NCBI GenBank assembly: GCA_013398015.1
Contig: VZRR01002860.1
Location: forward strand, 312,107 to 376,106
DNA: 64,000 bases
Source: Oreocharis arfaki
Lineage: Eukaryota; Chordata; Aves; Passeriformes; Paramythiidae
Reading direction: 5' to 3'
Shown here: positions 13,201 through 25,614 of the stretch, piece by piece
Layout: every line of letters begins with the position of its first letter
How positions within the stretch are numbered: the stretch's first letter is position 1
Program-made: the position numbers and the translations under genes
The notes under the pieces: generated by a model
The model's input: the letters and a program-made list of their open reading frames with translations, nothing else
What the model was told of the DNA's origin: nothing
The model's database searches: none

Positions 13201-16200
13201 CCCAAAGGGGCCCTGATTCTGCGGCAGTAGGTCTTGGGCAGAAATAGAGGCAGAAAAGGTGTCAGCAAACACCGGACTCTCCCAGCCAGCTCAACCTCTT
13301 CCCTTTCTCTGTGTCAGGAGAAGATTGTCCCCTTGCTTTCATCCTCTCAGCAGCAAATTCCTATGTTCCTTGCTCAGCTTTGAAAACAAGAACCAGAGTT
13401 GTTTCCCAGCTGTGCAGAAGCTCTGGGCTTGTGGTGGTGTTCTGGGGAGGTGAGCAAGGAGGATTCTGTGTGGAACTTCCCTCCTGCAGAGGTGACTCAC
13501 CCTAGCAAGCAACTTTTGCTGGTTCCATTGTGAGACCTGCATCCCTTCGTGGCCATGACTCATCAGCCATACAGCTGACCCTGTGCCCTCCCAGATCATA
13601 TACATCTGGTTTTTTCACGTGAGTGGAAAGTCATGTAGGCCTGGAGACGGGTTCCTGACATTCTCTGTTGTGGTCAATTTCTGGAAATTTAGGCTGTGGT
13701 TCGTCTGCTCTGACATACACACATCATTGCCTGAGCTACTCACTCTGAATTCCTTCTGCTGCTGATGAAGAGGCAGTGCTGGTGTGCTACTTGACTGGCC
13801 TATTTTAGGTATCTGCATTTGCTTGAGAGGAAGGACACTGCCTATTTCTGTGGTTTTTTTCTGCTTATAGAAGCAGTCTGAGTTACTCACAGAGATGTAC
13901 ACTTCTTCACTCTGGCCATGCAGTTAGTGGAAGGACTCACCTCCTCGGAGCCTGAATAGTCTGATGACTTAAGCGCTGGGCAAAAACTCTGGATTCCCCA
14001 GATAGGCCAAGTGAAAGCTGGGCAAGTAGAGATCTGGACACAGAAGGTCCTGGGTGTAGGGGCCATCTTCCCTGGCTTGTTTGTCTGATGGATATCTGTC
14101 AGGGTTGTGACCACTAACCTGCTGAATGAAAAGCTGGTGCAGGATTTTGTTTCCTTGATTTGTTTGGTTTGTGCCAAGGAGATAAGGAGAGCTCTCAGAA
14201 AATAAACTTGAATCTCTGGACAAGTTTTCTGTTCACTGAACCGGGCTCTCCTGCTGACTTTTGTCTGACTGCTGAGGTCTTGCGAATACTCTTTCAGGAC
14301 TTGTGAAGATATGCATTTTCTTTTATCCTTCCAACTCTGCCTGATTCCCCATCTCCCATGACCCCCGGCATCTTTTCTGCTCCATGTCCTCATCCCTTTT
14401 TACCTGTGTCACTGTCTTGCTTTTTCATAGTCTCTCCGTGCTCTTGTCTGGTTTGATTTGCTCACTGCTGCCTGTGCTTTGTTTCATTGACTGCCAAGGC
14501 ATGCAACCTGCAAAGTCTCTTGATAGTCTGAATTTGCCTTTTGAAAAGAGGCCCAAGATCTCAGCAACCTACCCAAAGAACTAAAAAAACAAACCACCCC
14601 AAACAGGACAGACAGGAAAATATACAGTGGATCTTTCTGTGTGCTCATAAATAAAAGTCAGACAATCACATGGTTTTCTAAAAATAACACCCATAGCAAG
14701 TGTTTTGGTAGGAATAATACTGACCTAGTTTGCATGTTGCCCACGTGCCAAAAAAAAAACCAACTTGGTGAGGAAAACCCATCGCCTGGTGGAGTATTTG
14801 CATTTGCTGAACCAGATCTGAATTGAGAGGTGGTTAAGCAGCTCTTAGAGTCTCTTCTTTGGAGGATACTCTCGGGGGCATGGTGTGACTCTTAGGCTTG
14901 TCCTGTGCAGGGCCAGGAGCTGGACTCCTTGGGGGATGATTCTTGTGAGTCCCTTGCAACCCAGCATATTCCAGAATTCTGTGATTCTTGGTGGCCCCTC
15001 TGGAGGTTTCAGAGGAGAGGGGCTGGGGGAATGCTTGCTTGCAGCATGGCTCACAGCAGTCACCTGCCTTCTGTGTAGGCTGGAGGTGTAAGTTGCATCT
15101 GTGTGGTGCAGTCAGTGAGGGTCCACATGAGCAGAAATCCTCTTCTGCAGCCTCAGTCTGGGATGTTCATTTCTAGAGAATGGGCAGAGTATCTCTGTGA
15201 TCTGTGGACGTGAATTTGTGTATGCAAGTTTAGCTTTCTGTCTTCCTCATGGAGCAGATTGAAACATTTTGGTGTTGAAGGGAACTACCCTTGACTTCCC
15301 AGCTCCTGCCCACCCCAAGGACTTAGTCTGTGCTCCTGTCCTTGTCCCTGTGGCCAGCACTGCAACACAGCCCTGGGGCAGGAGCTGTACCTTGGGGCAC
15401 ATGAGAGAGTTGTCCCTGCCTGCCAAGTCCTTCCCATCTCGTCTGAGTGGATGTTGTTCAGGTCCTGGCCTGGACCTGGAACTGTTCTTTGTGGGCAGCT
15501 CAGCATCACTGACAACAGTGACACCAGCCATCAAGGGCTGGTATCAAGGCAGCATCCCTCACAGCGATGGGCACTCCTGGATTTCCTGGAGATCGCCCTC
15601 AGAGATCAGTGGTCTTTTGAGTATTATTTGTTAATATGCAAGATTACTGAGACAGATATATGGAGGGGCCTGATAGGATCTCAGGGAGATGATGGCAAAG
15701 TGGATCAGCAGCAGAGGCAGGATGAAAAGGTCCTTTTCCCCAGGACTGACTCATCTTCCTGTCCCTCTGAGCCTACCACTATCTTTATGTTATTGTGTGC
15801 CACAGGATGTGCTTCCCATGTGTTGGAGAACTGGCAGAAGGAGAAGTGTCCTGCATGGCTCACCAGGAGGACATGGCATTGCCTCGTTGAGGTCTCCCTA
15901 ACCTCCCAAGGGTGATGGAGGTGCTGTGTCTGCAGCTGGATCCCACCACGACCTGGCAGTGCAGGGCTCAGCAGCCCTTGCTGGCCCATTTCCTCTTGGC
16001 ATGATGTGGACCAGCAGTCCTTGATCCAGCACAGCCTCGCTGCCGGCAGGATCTGCCTCCGAGCTGCCGGAAAGCTGCGGGTGGCTCTGGAGCAGCAAGC
16101 TGGCCACTCCTCTGTGTGGTCGTGCCCTCCACAGCTCTGGCACATCTCTGCCTCTCCACGGAGCTGTGGTTGCCTGGCCTGTCACATGTGCTGTAAGGAG

Positions 16201-18070
16201 GGCTGTAGCCCTTCCCAGACTCTGAAATGAGAGCAGAAGTGTGTTGGGGAGTGCTTTGTGGGGATATGGATAGGGCTTTTACGGCAAACGGATACCATCA
16301 CTTTCCCTTAACATTATATCCTCTTCCTTTTTTCCTGTCTCTCATGATAAGCGATACATGAATTTCTGACTCTGAGCAGCCTTGATGCTGGGAAATGCTC
16401 TCATTCAAGCAGAGAATCTAGGTCAGCTGCTCGTAAGAATAGATCAAGCCTTCATTGAATGCAGCGGACAGACCTTCAGTGGGACCGGTTTTTCCCTGGC
16501 TTGTTTCGTTCATGGTGAGCTCCAGAAGTTTACAGGCACTTTGTGGACAGCAGCTATAACATCCTGCCAGCAGGCTTGATGCGAGCCTTGAATCAGTGCA
16601 GCACAGGGGAAAATCAATACTATGAGGTATTAATTGTGATTTAAAATATTTTTTTAAACCTAAGATAGGGTACCCAGTAATGAAGATCTGTATCTATGGT
16701 CAAGAAGATCTGATTTGAGAGAACGTACTATATAAAAATGGAGTTTGAACTTTTTCTCCCATTTTGCACCTATAAATAACTGCTCTTACATATGGCATCT
16801 AATTATTTAATTGTCTATGCAGATTAGATATTCATTTACATGCTGTCATCAATGACAGCAACTAGTAGCACTGGCAGCTATTTCCAGGAACATGTGGTAA
16901 TGCCAAAGGTTTTAAATATCAGTCAGTACCTGCCGTACATATCAACATCTCTCCCCATCTCTTCCTTTCAAAAATGTTAGAATAAATTAATAATCACAAG
17001 GTGCATCTGCTTCTTCTTGGAACTGGTTGCACCACAGAAGATCTGTTGTATTACATGTTTTATATAGAATTACAGTACAGCTTGGAGTTCCTGATTTATC
17101 TGGGTGTGATGGCTCCTTGAGACTGGGAGGGAAGAGGGAAGAAAATGTTAACCAGGTTTTTCTCCATTTTATTTACATATGCAAAGGGTGGGGGAAGGCA
17201 GTTGCAGACATGAAGGACTCAGGTCCCACTTGTACAAATGGGATCTGTAGACTTTTTTATCCAAAAGATATTTTACAGCTCTTTGGCCTTCCTTTTGTGT
17301 AGACCCAAATGCTTATCCATGGTAAGGTTAGCAGGAATCAGGGCTAGGGACTGCCTTGTTCCTCTTCTTATCCTCAACAACAAAATCAGTGCAGGAATCT
17401 TTTCCCTGATGTAGGACAGGTTTTGAGCACAAAAGTTTATATTTTTGCTGCCATTTTACATGTTTTGCCCACATGTATAAGGTATATTGAACTGTGAAGA
17501 GTGGGGTAACAGCCAAGCAGACCTCAGTGAACATAAAACCATTACTGGGCTTGGAAGATCCCCATTAAAAACTTGGGCAGAAAATACCATTAATGATCGC
17601 TTTATTCGAACAGACAAGCTCCAAGACAGCTGTCTGAAAAGCCAGTGATTCTGTGCTGCATCAAGATCAGCTGTATTAACTTGGTTTGCAGTTTGTGTGA
17701 TTTTCAGAGGTTGTTGGCTCCAAGGCATTTGTTGTCATGTAGCCATGGAGCGTACAAACACCATTCTGCACCACTATTTTCTGTGTACAGATAAGATGCT
17801 CAATATTCTCTCTGAACAAAAAGAAATTGTCAGTTACTTAAATATTGGAATGTGACCTCAATGCTCTTTTTTTATTCATTTCCAAGAGTCTCGGTTCTTG
17901 ACAGCCAGTAAATAATAAGTGCTGGAGATCAAAGGTCATAACAGTGCAGATAACGTGCTTGTTCCTGATGGCAGAAAAATAGCAACCCCTTTTTTGATTT
18001 GCTCGATAATTTAGATATATCCTTACAAGTCACCTAATTTTGGTTCCTCGAAGACCACATCTTTCTCCTT
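1245..18070. other. long noncoding stretch
   Basis: About 17 kb without a supportable gene. The longest open frames (3980-4453 -, 4500-4871 +, 7921-8307 +, 13887-14393 -) have no recognised family, biased composition or splice context. A modest CpG cluster lies at about 16020-16110. Short AC-rich and T-rich simple repeats occur (for example 5101-5135 and 6685-6697). Given the gene order known for this locus, it is most likely intergenic DNA upstream of the EXOC3-family gene, perhaps holding regulatory elements that cannot be recognised by eye. Confidence 0.5.
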
Positions 18071-18075
18071 TGCAG

Positions 18076-18185
18076 GGAGAATCTTTCCGTGAGCGATGAA
18101 GGCGGCAGAGCGGCTGCGAAGGAGGCGGCAGAGGAACAGTGCCAGCGTGCTGGCAGTTGGTGCTGTGCAGCTCTTGGGAGCTGGG
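18076..18185 (+). other. orphan exon-like CpG-rich block
   Basis: A pyrimidine tract and TTTGCAG acceptor (ending 18075) precede 110 bases that are CpG-rich, unlike both flanks, and a GGG|GTAAAG donor follows at 18186. Only one frame stays open (phase 2 in, phase 1 out). It reads ENLSVSDEGGRAAAKEAAEE and continues for 16 more codons. An upstream or downstream partner exon could not be found, and the peptide matches no family I know. It may be an exon of an unrecognised transcript (coding or noncoding) or a small regulatory CpG patch. Confidence 0.25.
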
Positions 18186-18189
18186 GTAA

Positions 18190-19035
18190 AGTCTCTGGAT
18201 CTTTATATAGCATTCCCTCCACTCTGCTGAGGCGTGGGAAGCAATGGAAAGATGAGATACATCCTGATACTGACAGCAGATGAATGCATTACAAATATTC
18301 CTCCCTTTCCTTTACCTTGCCTGTTACGGATGCCTCCCTCCCCAGGCTTTCCCCACCTCTTGTTTTCTTGGTATTTCTTTCATTCCTGTAAGACAGGAAT
18401 GGGTCAGAAAATGTTGAAGACTCTCAGGCAGCTTCCTCATCATGAAACAGCGCTGAATTTTCTAGTGCCATTTCTCTTCTAAATGCTTTTGTGGTTCTGG
18501 AAGAAAACCCAGTGACGCAGTGTAAATGTTTTATCACCATGTATTTGGGAAGCCTGCTTTATTCAGCCTGAACTGATGCTAATAAAAGTTTAATGCTTCT
18601 CTTTGTGCTCATGAAGAGTTCCTCCCCAGGGTATTTTTCTGAAGTAGTTTCAGAGGATTATTAGCTCTCTCCCAAGACCCTTTCGGGTGCCTCTTGCTGT
18701 AGCAAGTCCCTCCCTGTAGCTAACTACCTCCAATGCTAAGATTGCAAAAATCTTCCGAAACTGACCTTTTAACTGTGATTTGGCATCTTCTTGGATATCC
18801 TGAGCTTTACCAGGGCTAGTGGCCAAACCAGGTTCCTGCTCACTGTGGGGTGGGAATGGAGTTCTTGCTCAGGTTGTCCAGAAGTGACAACAGGAGATGC
18901 TTGGTGCTGAGCACTTCTGAAGATTGTCTATACAAAAGCTGATCCCTTTTCTTCTACCTCCTCTCCTAAATAACCTGTTCAGCCATGAGGAGAAGGGCCC
19001 TGAGCTGTGCTGTTAATATACCTCACCCCACACTA
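18190..19035. other. noncoding stretch, nothing recognised
   Basis: No exon, repeat or RNA gene was recognised between the orphan CpG block and the AT-rich tract. Confidence 0.5.
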
Positions 19036-19038
19036 GTA

Positions 19039-19137
19039 AATGTATTAATATATTGATACATTAGTACATGCATATTAATATGTCAAAGTGGTAATATATT
19101 AATATATATTTATTTAAATATATTAATATATCAATAT
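19039..19137. repeat. AT-rich palindromic tract (TATTAATATA repeats)
   Basis: About 100 bases are built from irregular repeats of the self-complementary word TATTAATATA and relatives (ATTAATATATTGATACATTA, GGTAATATATTAATATATAT and so on). The words are palindromic, so the tract could extrude hairpins. It is AT-rich simple sequence, with no coding or RNA-gene signature. Confidence 0.7.
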
Positions 19138-19139
19138 GC

Positions 19140-22100
19140 CCCATCCAATAGCTCCTTTGGCAGTGCAGGTGCGTGGGGCATTCCTGCCTTAGTTTGTAGC
19201 CAGACACACTTGCAGTGAATGTTGAGTGGAGAAACAGTTGAGTTTTGGTGCTGTGTTAATATTGAAATGTGCCTGGCTCCTGTCAGAAGTCTCGGAGTAT
19301 CCTGGCAGCTGATCTGTAGTCATAATTTTTAGCCTCCAGATGGTGTCTGGCAGATGTGCCTGTGGAGCCATGTCAGTACACCTCGGGGTGAGACACTGAA
19401 GACTGGAATTTACACAATCATTGGCCTCTTGTGGCAGCAGAAAAAGCATGCAAATGATGTCATGTGGATTTTCAGTCCCAAATCTCTGCATATGCTGCTC
19501 TGTGTAGGGTACAGATGTGTGTAGGAAGTTTCCTGTGAAGTTGAACCTAAAGTTTTTACTTCTGGAAAGAATTGATGTAAAAATGCACAGAGGAATCCTG
19601 TCAATCTAAGGCAAATGAAGAGACTCAAAATTTTAGGCTTGTCTGTCCAAATGTAGATGTAATATTCATAATACAAAATTAAAAAAAGAAAAACCTCTGG
19701 AAAAAATAATGGATCATCTTGAAATGAGACATGATAGTGGTTGAGGTAATGCATTCCTCACCCCACTAGCTAATGACATGCATGATTTATTTTTTTAAAA
19801 AGCTCTTTCCATTCCTAGGAGACCAAGCAGCATTTCAGGCAAAGCTGCCCTTGGAATTTTCCTTGGGTAACTTCAGATAACTCGTAAGATTAGAAACCAA
19901 GCTGTTGGGTGACTGCTCTTCTAGGACATGACCAGGTTGGCAGCCTGCAGCACTGTGGTGTTTTCTGTGGCAGAAAACTTTCCTGAAGACTAAGTTGCTA
20001 CTCCAAAATGTATTGCTTTAGTCTTCTCTTACTATGTGGATTAAGATATTCTCAATGCAAGGATTTTAGGGCCACTTCAAACACCCCTATTTCTTGACTC
20101 TCCACAGTTCATCTTTAAAATTTTGGGGATTGTGTGTTATATTTGTTATTACTACTATTGCCATTGCTGTCAAAAGGGGAAGCATCTTACTTAAAGTAAT
20201 GCTTGTTTCATTCTGAAAAGAAAAAACAGAATTAGGCAAAATCCCCAGGAATTAGCTAAAAATGTTCTGAAGAAACAGCAAAGTAGGTTACTAATTAAGT
20301 GAAAATTGAGGTCAGTTTGAAACGAGGTCCTCACAATCAGAGGGAAAACAGAGGCAGTGCAAAATTTTATATCACATCCTATGTTTTGTTTCAGTGTTCA
20401 GGGCAGGGGAAGGAGCAACATCCAATTCTTCGGAACTTGTCCTCAGGATTTTAGTGTGGCTGATGAAAGCAATGGGACCATGCAGCCTCTCTGTCAATCC
20501 ATCTGCCTGTCCTCTCCTCATAAATCAAATTCCTCCAGTTTCAGACAAATCTAGAGAAGGACGTAAGCCTCAGATTAACTTCTTCGAAATGGGACAAAAA
20601 TCAGTGGCTGAGCAGAGAAAAGCTACTCAAGCAAACACACTCAGGAAGAGAAAGGAGGAAGCTTCCTTCTTTCCTTTTTTTCCCAGAATCTCTGGCCTGC
20701 TTGGGATAGCAGAGATCTCAGGAGATGAGAGGTTGCAGCCTGGGGCCAGGAGTCACTGTAGGGAAGCAAGTCTCTTTCATCTGTTGCTATAGGAGAGGCT
20801 GCCTGTATTAAATATTTGTGCTGCTTTATTTGCTCTTGCACAAACACACAGGTTATCTGGAGAGTACAGGGGATCTGGTGAGCAAGAGAGGCAAGGAAAC
20901 CATGTTTGTGTACCTTCAGACTGAGCTGCTGGGTGGAGTCTCTGATGTGAAATAAAGGCTGAGTTCATGCTGTGTCCTCTTCCTTAGCAGGGACAGCGAA
21001 GGTCTATGCTCACCTCAGACATGTTTGTCTATGAAGTGTGTAAGGATGTACTATTTTGTGTGAGCCACTTTCTGTCAGTTTGGTTAAAACTAGCTTTAAA
21101 ATTGGTTAAAACTGACTTAAAATCCACTATTGCACCAGCAGGGCAGGGGATCACATGAATACAGAGATACATGCAACCTCTGGCTGTGTTGTCTTGCTTC
21201 CTTAGGAAATGGAGTTATCCTTAGGAAGTAAGAATTAATATATGCTTTCCACAGGATGATAAACCTCTAACTGTGCACAATAGACAAAGTCACCTCTTGC
21301 ATATGACTGTGATGGCAATGCCAGCTGCAATGTCAAATGTGAGGGGAAGGTGCTTTTGTTTAGTTTCTTTGTTGGTTTGTTTGTTTTCTCTCTCTCAAAA
21401 AAACCCTACCTTGCTTGGAATAGAGACTTGCTCTTCTTTGATTGCTGATGACATCAAAGATGCTGTATGTGAGTGGAGGAACACATTGTCAGACTACAGC
21501 ATAGCTTCACAGAGTGATTTTGCATGGATTTATATTCTCGGGAGCCAACACCTTTCTGTGCCGTACTCTGCAGGTTTTATCGTCATAATTAATATTCCTT
21601 TCTGCTGTGTTTCATGCCTTTGGTTAAAAGCGGTGGAAAGTACCAGCATGTCCTGAAAACAAAAGTAGGAGGTGAAAAACCTCTCTCTGCAGATATTGCA
21701 GATCCACCTGCCTGTTAGGACCAGGTGTATTTCATATAGTAGATGCTACTGAGCACAAAGTCTCCATTGTCTGTGCCTGACTGTGTTCGTGTAGTGTCCC
21801 TGCAAAGCAAGCAGGGCATTGCTGCATTGCTGGAATTGGAATATTAATGTAACTGGACTCCTGCAAAGTCATTTAATTTGTAGTGCTAATAGTCTGACTT
21901 CATCCAATTAGCATCCAGACCAAACAGCTATTTTTCAAGTCATGCACACAATCCACTTATTATGAAGAGATTTTATCTATACAGGCAGAAGAAATGGGAA
22001 ATACCGAGATAAAGAGTTAAGTCAACAGAGAAACAGTATAAAAATTTATCGAAGATATTCACTTGTTTAATGGAAAATCCCAAAGACAAAGGAGTTACAG

Positions 22101-24550
22101 TTTTTCTGGGGTAGGAAGACAGAGTCTCAGTGATGTGGGGAGGCTGTGGACTTTTCCAGGAGCTCCAGGCAATGAGGGAAACTCCTGAATGCTGAGGATG
22201 TTCCTAGGAGACAAATTGCTCTTCTTTCACAGTAAGCATAGCAAGGGTCATGGCAGGGAGAATGACCCTGCTAGGGAACACCCTACTCTGAATAAATGGA
22301 GGCATTGAAACACCAGGAAGAAGGAGAGGGCTGGCTTCCAAGAAGTGGCTTTGGAGAAAGGAGAGTCATTTGGTACACCTGACAAAGGAGTTTGTTCAGA
22401 AGCAGAACTGTCCTTGTTCATGGTCCTGTGTCCTTGCGATTTCCTATTGCCCTTCTTTCCTTGGAACAGCTCCCCTTGGGTGAGCAGGTCGGGAGCCCAT
22501 GGAAGGAGCACATAAAACATGGCTGTGCCCCAGTTCCTCTGCCCAAAACAATGGTTTTGGACAGCAAACATTTCCTTTGCATTACATAAACTCCTCGTGA
22601 AAAACCTCTGTTCTACTTTGGTCTCAACACTTCTATGTAAAGGTGTAGCTTCCCTGTGAGATTTGCCTGTCTCAGCATAACACCATCCATGGGAGCACTG
22701 GGGTAGATGGTGTTCGTAGAGACTCAAATGATCCCCGTGTTTTAACTGCAGAATTTTAGCCCGAGCAGTAAAATAGCACTAGAGACAGAGGGGAGAGACC
22801 TGTGTACCCTGCATGTACTGCTAAGGCACACAGGCCCAGAAAAGCAGGCTGCTGGTGGCCTCTGGGCAGCTCCTCTGTGGCATGTTCCCTCCTGTGAGAG
22901 CGCATTCCCCCCAATGACAACACCCTTCAACCCAAAGCAATTGTGGGCAGGGGGTGCAGAGTGGGTGACGATGGATTGCTGCTCTATTGGGGCATCACCT
23001 CCGGCTGCTGCTGGGCTCAGCACCCTCGGTCAGACTGACCACCCCCATCCTGCTGTCCCTTTGCAGGATGCTCCTGGCTGCCTGCTCCTGGAGGCCATGG
23101 CCTGCTCTGCCTAAACACACTGGTTGCCCTGGTTTGTGAGTGAGGGGAAGGCAGGACAAAGGAGCCATCTGGGTTGTTGGTGCTGCAGAGCTTGGGTGGG
23201 CTGTAGCTTGAGAGCACTCTCATCTTGAGGAGTGTCTGACATTCCCTTGATTGAACGGGTCAAGCGGTCCGTGGAGTAAGAGCTGGCCCTAGCCTCAGGA
23301 TGTCTGTCCATCTCTGCAGTCACTCCTCGCTTTCCACAGGCTTGTATTGTATTCCCTTGAAAGAAGCTTTCTGGGAAAACACAGCAATTCCCACACATCA
23401 TGTTGCCACAGTTTAGGCCATGATCTGCAATTTTAAGTGTGTTCGAAATCTGTGTACTGAAGAGAATCTTGCCTTCAGGACTGGCACTTTGACATCTAAT
23501 TTCCTTCCACAGAGAAGTCTAGGGAAATGGTTTTTGTTAGAGACAGGCTCGGTGGAAAACTGCTGATGAAGTGAAACATAAATATATTGTGTTGGAATTT
23601 TCATGGGAAAATATTGCTGAAGGGCTTCAGCATGCCTGGAATGCTCCTCTCAGTACTGACCCTCTTATTCCATCTTATATTCATATACTGTGCAGCTATA
23701 ACATTCCAAATGGGATATTTTAACTTCAGCCGATTAAAAATAAAGGTCAAAACGGAATGTGTACAAAGCCTCTCAATTTTCAACTTTATTCACGAGCTGG
23801 GAAAACACTGTATTTTGCAACCTCAGTATTTCCTACTGGCAGCAGCTCAAATGTGTGACCACTGCTGGAATTTCTGTTTCTCTTTCCAACTGAAATGTAT
23901 TTATTTCCTCCTCCCTATTGTTACTAATGAATCAAACGGCTTTGTGATAACATGCTGGTGGAATTAAGCACCGATAAAAGAGCCAGAACAACATAACATT
24001 TACTTGGTTTCCAAGTAGGAAACTAGTGGAATTTTACTATCATGAAAATATAGAAAATCTTGGAAGAAACTGCAGGCATTAAACCCAGAAATATGAATTC
24101 ACATATTTGAAACAGTCAAGCTGGTGTGTGGAAAAATCACCCCTTAAATTCTTACCCCTGGAATCATTGCTGCATAGTGTATGGTTTTGAATCAATACAG
24201 CTTGTAATGATTAATACAAACTGTCCTCAGCTGATGAAAATCCTCATGCTCTTGATTTAATCTTTACAATAATGAAATGGAGAATTAAACCCAGTTTATA
24301 ATTCACTTGCAAGGAGGGCGTGGTAAGGACAGCATTTCAACTTCTCTCCAAGTTCTCACAGAAATGTAGGGACTTCACAAAAAATCTATTTTAAACGCAA
24401 TCTCCTGGATTTAAAGGATACTTTCTGTGGAGGAATTTTTTGTGTGGTTTATGGTCAGAACCTTTAGCAGCCCAGTATGGACCTCGTGCTAAGAAGACAT
24501 ACATCTCCTTTTTCTTCACTTGTGGATATTGGCTAGTGAACCGATCCGTC
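19140..24550. other. noncoding stretch upstream of the EXOC3-family gene
   Basis: No supportable exon. Frames of 120-160 codons at 21273-21656 (+) and 22248-22727 (-) lack domain features and splice borders, and the first passes through a simple TTTG/CTCT-rich tract. Confidence 0.5.
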
Positions 24551-24554
24551 TGTG

Positions 24555-24598
24555 TTCACACACATATGGACACACACACCCCCACACCCACACATATG
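24555..24598. repeat. CA-rich microsatellite
   Basis: An interrupted CA/CCCACA run contains two copies of ACACATATGG, with a short GT run following at about 24631. It is ordinary simple sequence. Confidence 0.7.
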
Positions 24599-24883
24599 GT
24601 GGATTGCTGTAATGTTACGCCACTTACATCCGTGTGTGTGTATATAAATTTAAAATAATACATAATAGTGTACATAGTTGCTGCAATATTGCACATTCCA
24701 GAAGGCTGAGATCACTCTCATCTCCTCTGAATGGTGTTATTAAAACGTGGAAACCAACACCCATTCTCTGGGCCTTTACATCCCTGGTGGCTAGCACTAG
24801 GCTTGCTGGGAGGTGAAGGAAAAACTTGGCTCCAAACTCGAATGTGATCTCCCTGCCAAAGAAAAACTCAGGTGCAGCCTGGG

Positions 24884-24889
24884 CACGTG
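24884..24889. promoter_or_regulatory. E-box CACGTG
   Basis: A palindromic CACGTG lies about 230 bases upstream of the TATA box. It is a canonical bHLH (USF/MYC-type) site by sequence, but a six-base word occurs often by chance. Confidence 0.25.
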
Positions 24890-25010
24890 GGGAGGGTGGA
24901 AAAGGATGAGTGCTCCACAGAAACTATTACTAATCAACTCCTTTAAACTGATAGGATTGTCATCAACATAAATGGCAGCACAGGGATGTTTTAATCATTT
25001 AGAAAACGCC

Positions 25011-25020
25011 GAAAATCCCC
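25011..25020 (-). promoter_or_regulatory. NF-kappaB-like site
   Basis: On the - strand this reads GGGGATTTTC, one base from the GGGRNNYYCC consensus, and it sits about 97 bases upstream of the TATA box. TNFAIP2 was originally described as a TNF-induced gene, so a kappaB site here would fit that identity. The match is imperfect and the assignment is inference. Confidence 0.3.
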
Positions 25021-25116
25021 CTGGCTTTCCCCCAGTGGTTGTGGTTAGATTATGTATGAGGTTTTTGACATTATTTTCCTAGAAGAGGGAAGGATTACAT
25101 AAGAGGGCTGGAAGCC

Positions 25117-25123
25117 TATAAAA
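25117..25123 (+). promoter_or_regulatory. TATA box of the EXOC3-family gene
   Basis: CCTATAAAAG matches the TATA consensus and lies about 210 bases before the initiator ATG. Transcription would be expected to start near 25145-25155, giving a 5' leader of about 180 bases. No competing CpG island is seen here, which suits a regulated rather than housekeeping promoter. Confidence 0.6.
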
Positions 25124-25270
25124 GTGTCCTCACTTGGCAGGGACAGGAACCAGGTTAGACTTTTTCAAAGGCAGCTGAAGCCTGTAGCTGCACAGAAAAA
25201 AAAATAAATCAGACGAGAAAACCTCTTTGGGAGATAGACATTAAGATTACTTTGCATAGGAGTGTTTGTC

Positions 25271-25315
25271 ATGTTTTCTCCCGATAGTATTCCCAGTCAG
25301 ACAGAAAGCACCTGA
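25271..25315 (+). other. upstream ORF in the 5' leader (14 codons plus stop)
   Basis: The first ATG after the predicted transcription start opens a 14-codon frame that ends at TGA 25313-25315, 13 bases before the main start. It is in a different frame from the main ORF. G at -3 gives it a fair initiation context. If the leader is as predicted, it would lower basal translation of the main frame. Confidence 0.45.
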
Positions 25316-25328
25316 ATCTGCTTGGACC

Positions 25329-25614
25329 ATGAGGAAGACAAAGCATTCCTGGGCAGCCTTCGTGGCAGGAGGCAACAAGAAGGCGGAGAAAATTGCTGGG
25401 GAAAATGCAAGAATACTGCCTGAGGCTACACATGAAGAGAGAAAGAAGCAGGAGGTGAAGAGGAAAGGGAAATTGAAAACCTTGGCAAGCAAATTGCTGA
25501 AGACCGTGGTTGGTGGGAAGGAGGCAGTGGAGAAGGCTGGTGCTGAGGATGAGGCAGGGAACTTGCTGAAGATATCAACCAGTAGGAAGGGAGTGGAGAG
25601 AGGGACGCCTGCAG
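25329..25614 (+). CDS. exon 1: start codon and basic N-terminal tail
   Basis: It begins at ATG 25329 (MRKTKHSWAAFV...) with A at -3, and the frame is open upstream without another ATG. It encodes 95 residues rich in Lys, Glu and Ala, probably disordered to helical and strongly basic around residues 35-60. It ends in phase 1 at a CTGCAG|GTAACC donor. The glycine codon suggested by unspliced reading becomes Glu after joining exon 2. Confidence 0.75.

Noticed and set aside
13887..14393. 168-codon frame on the - strand
   Set aside because: Mixed composition with no domain, and several shadow frames over the same bases.
21273..21656. 127-codon frame with a hydrophobic stretch
   Set aside because: The hydrophobic part comes from a TTTG/CTCT simple-sequence tract, and the frame has no other gene feature.
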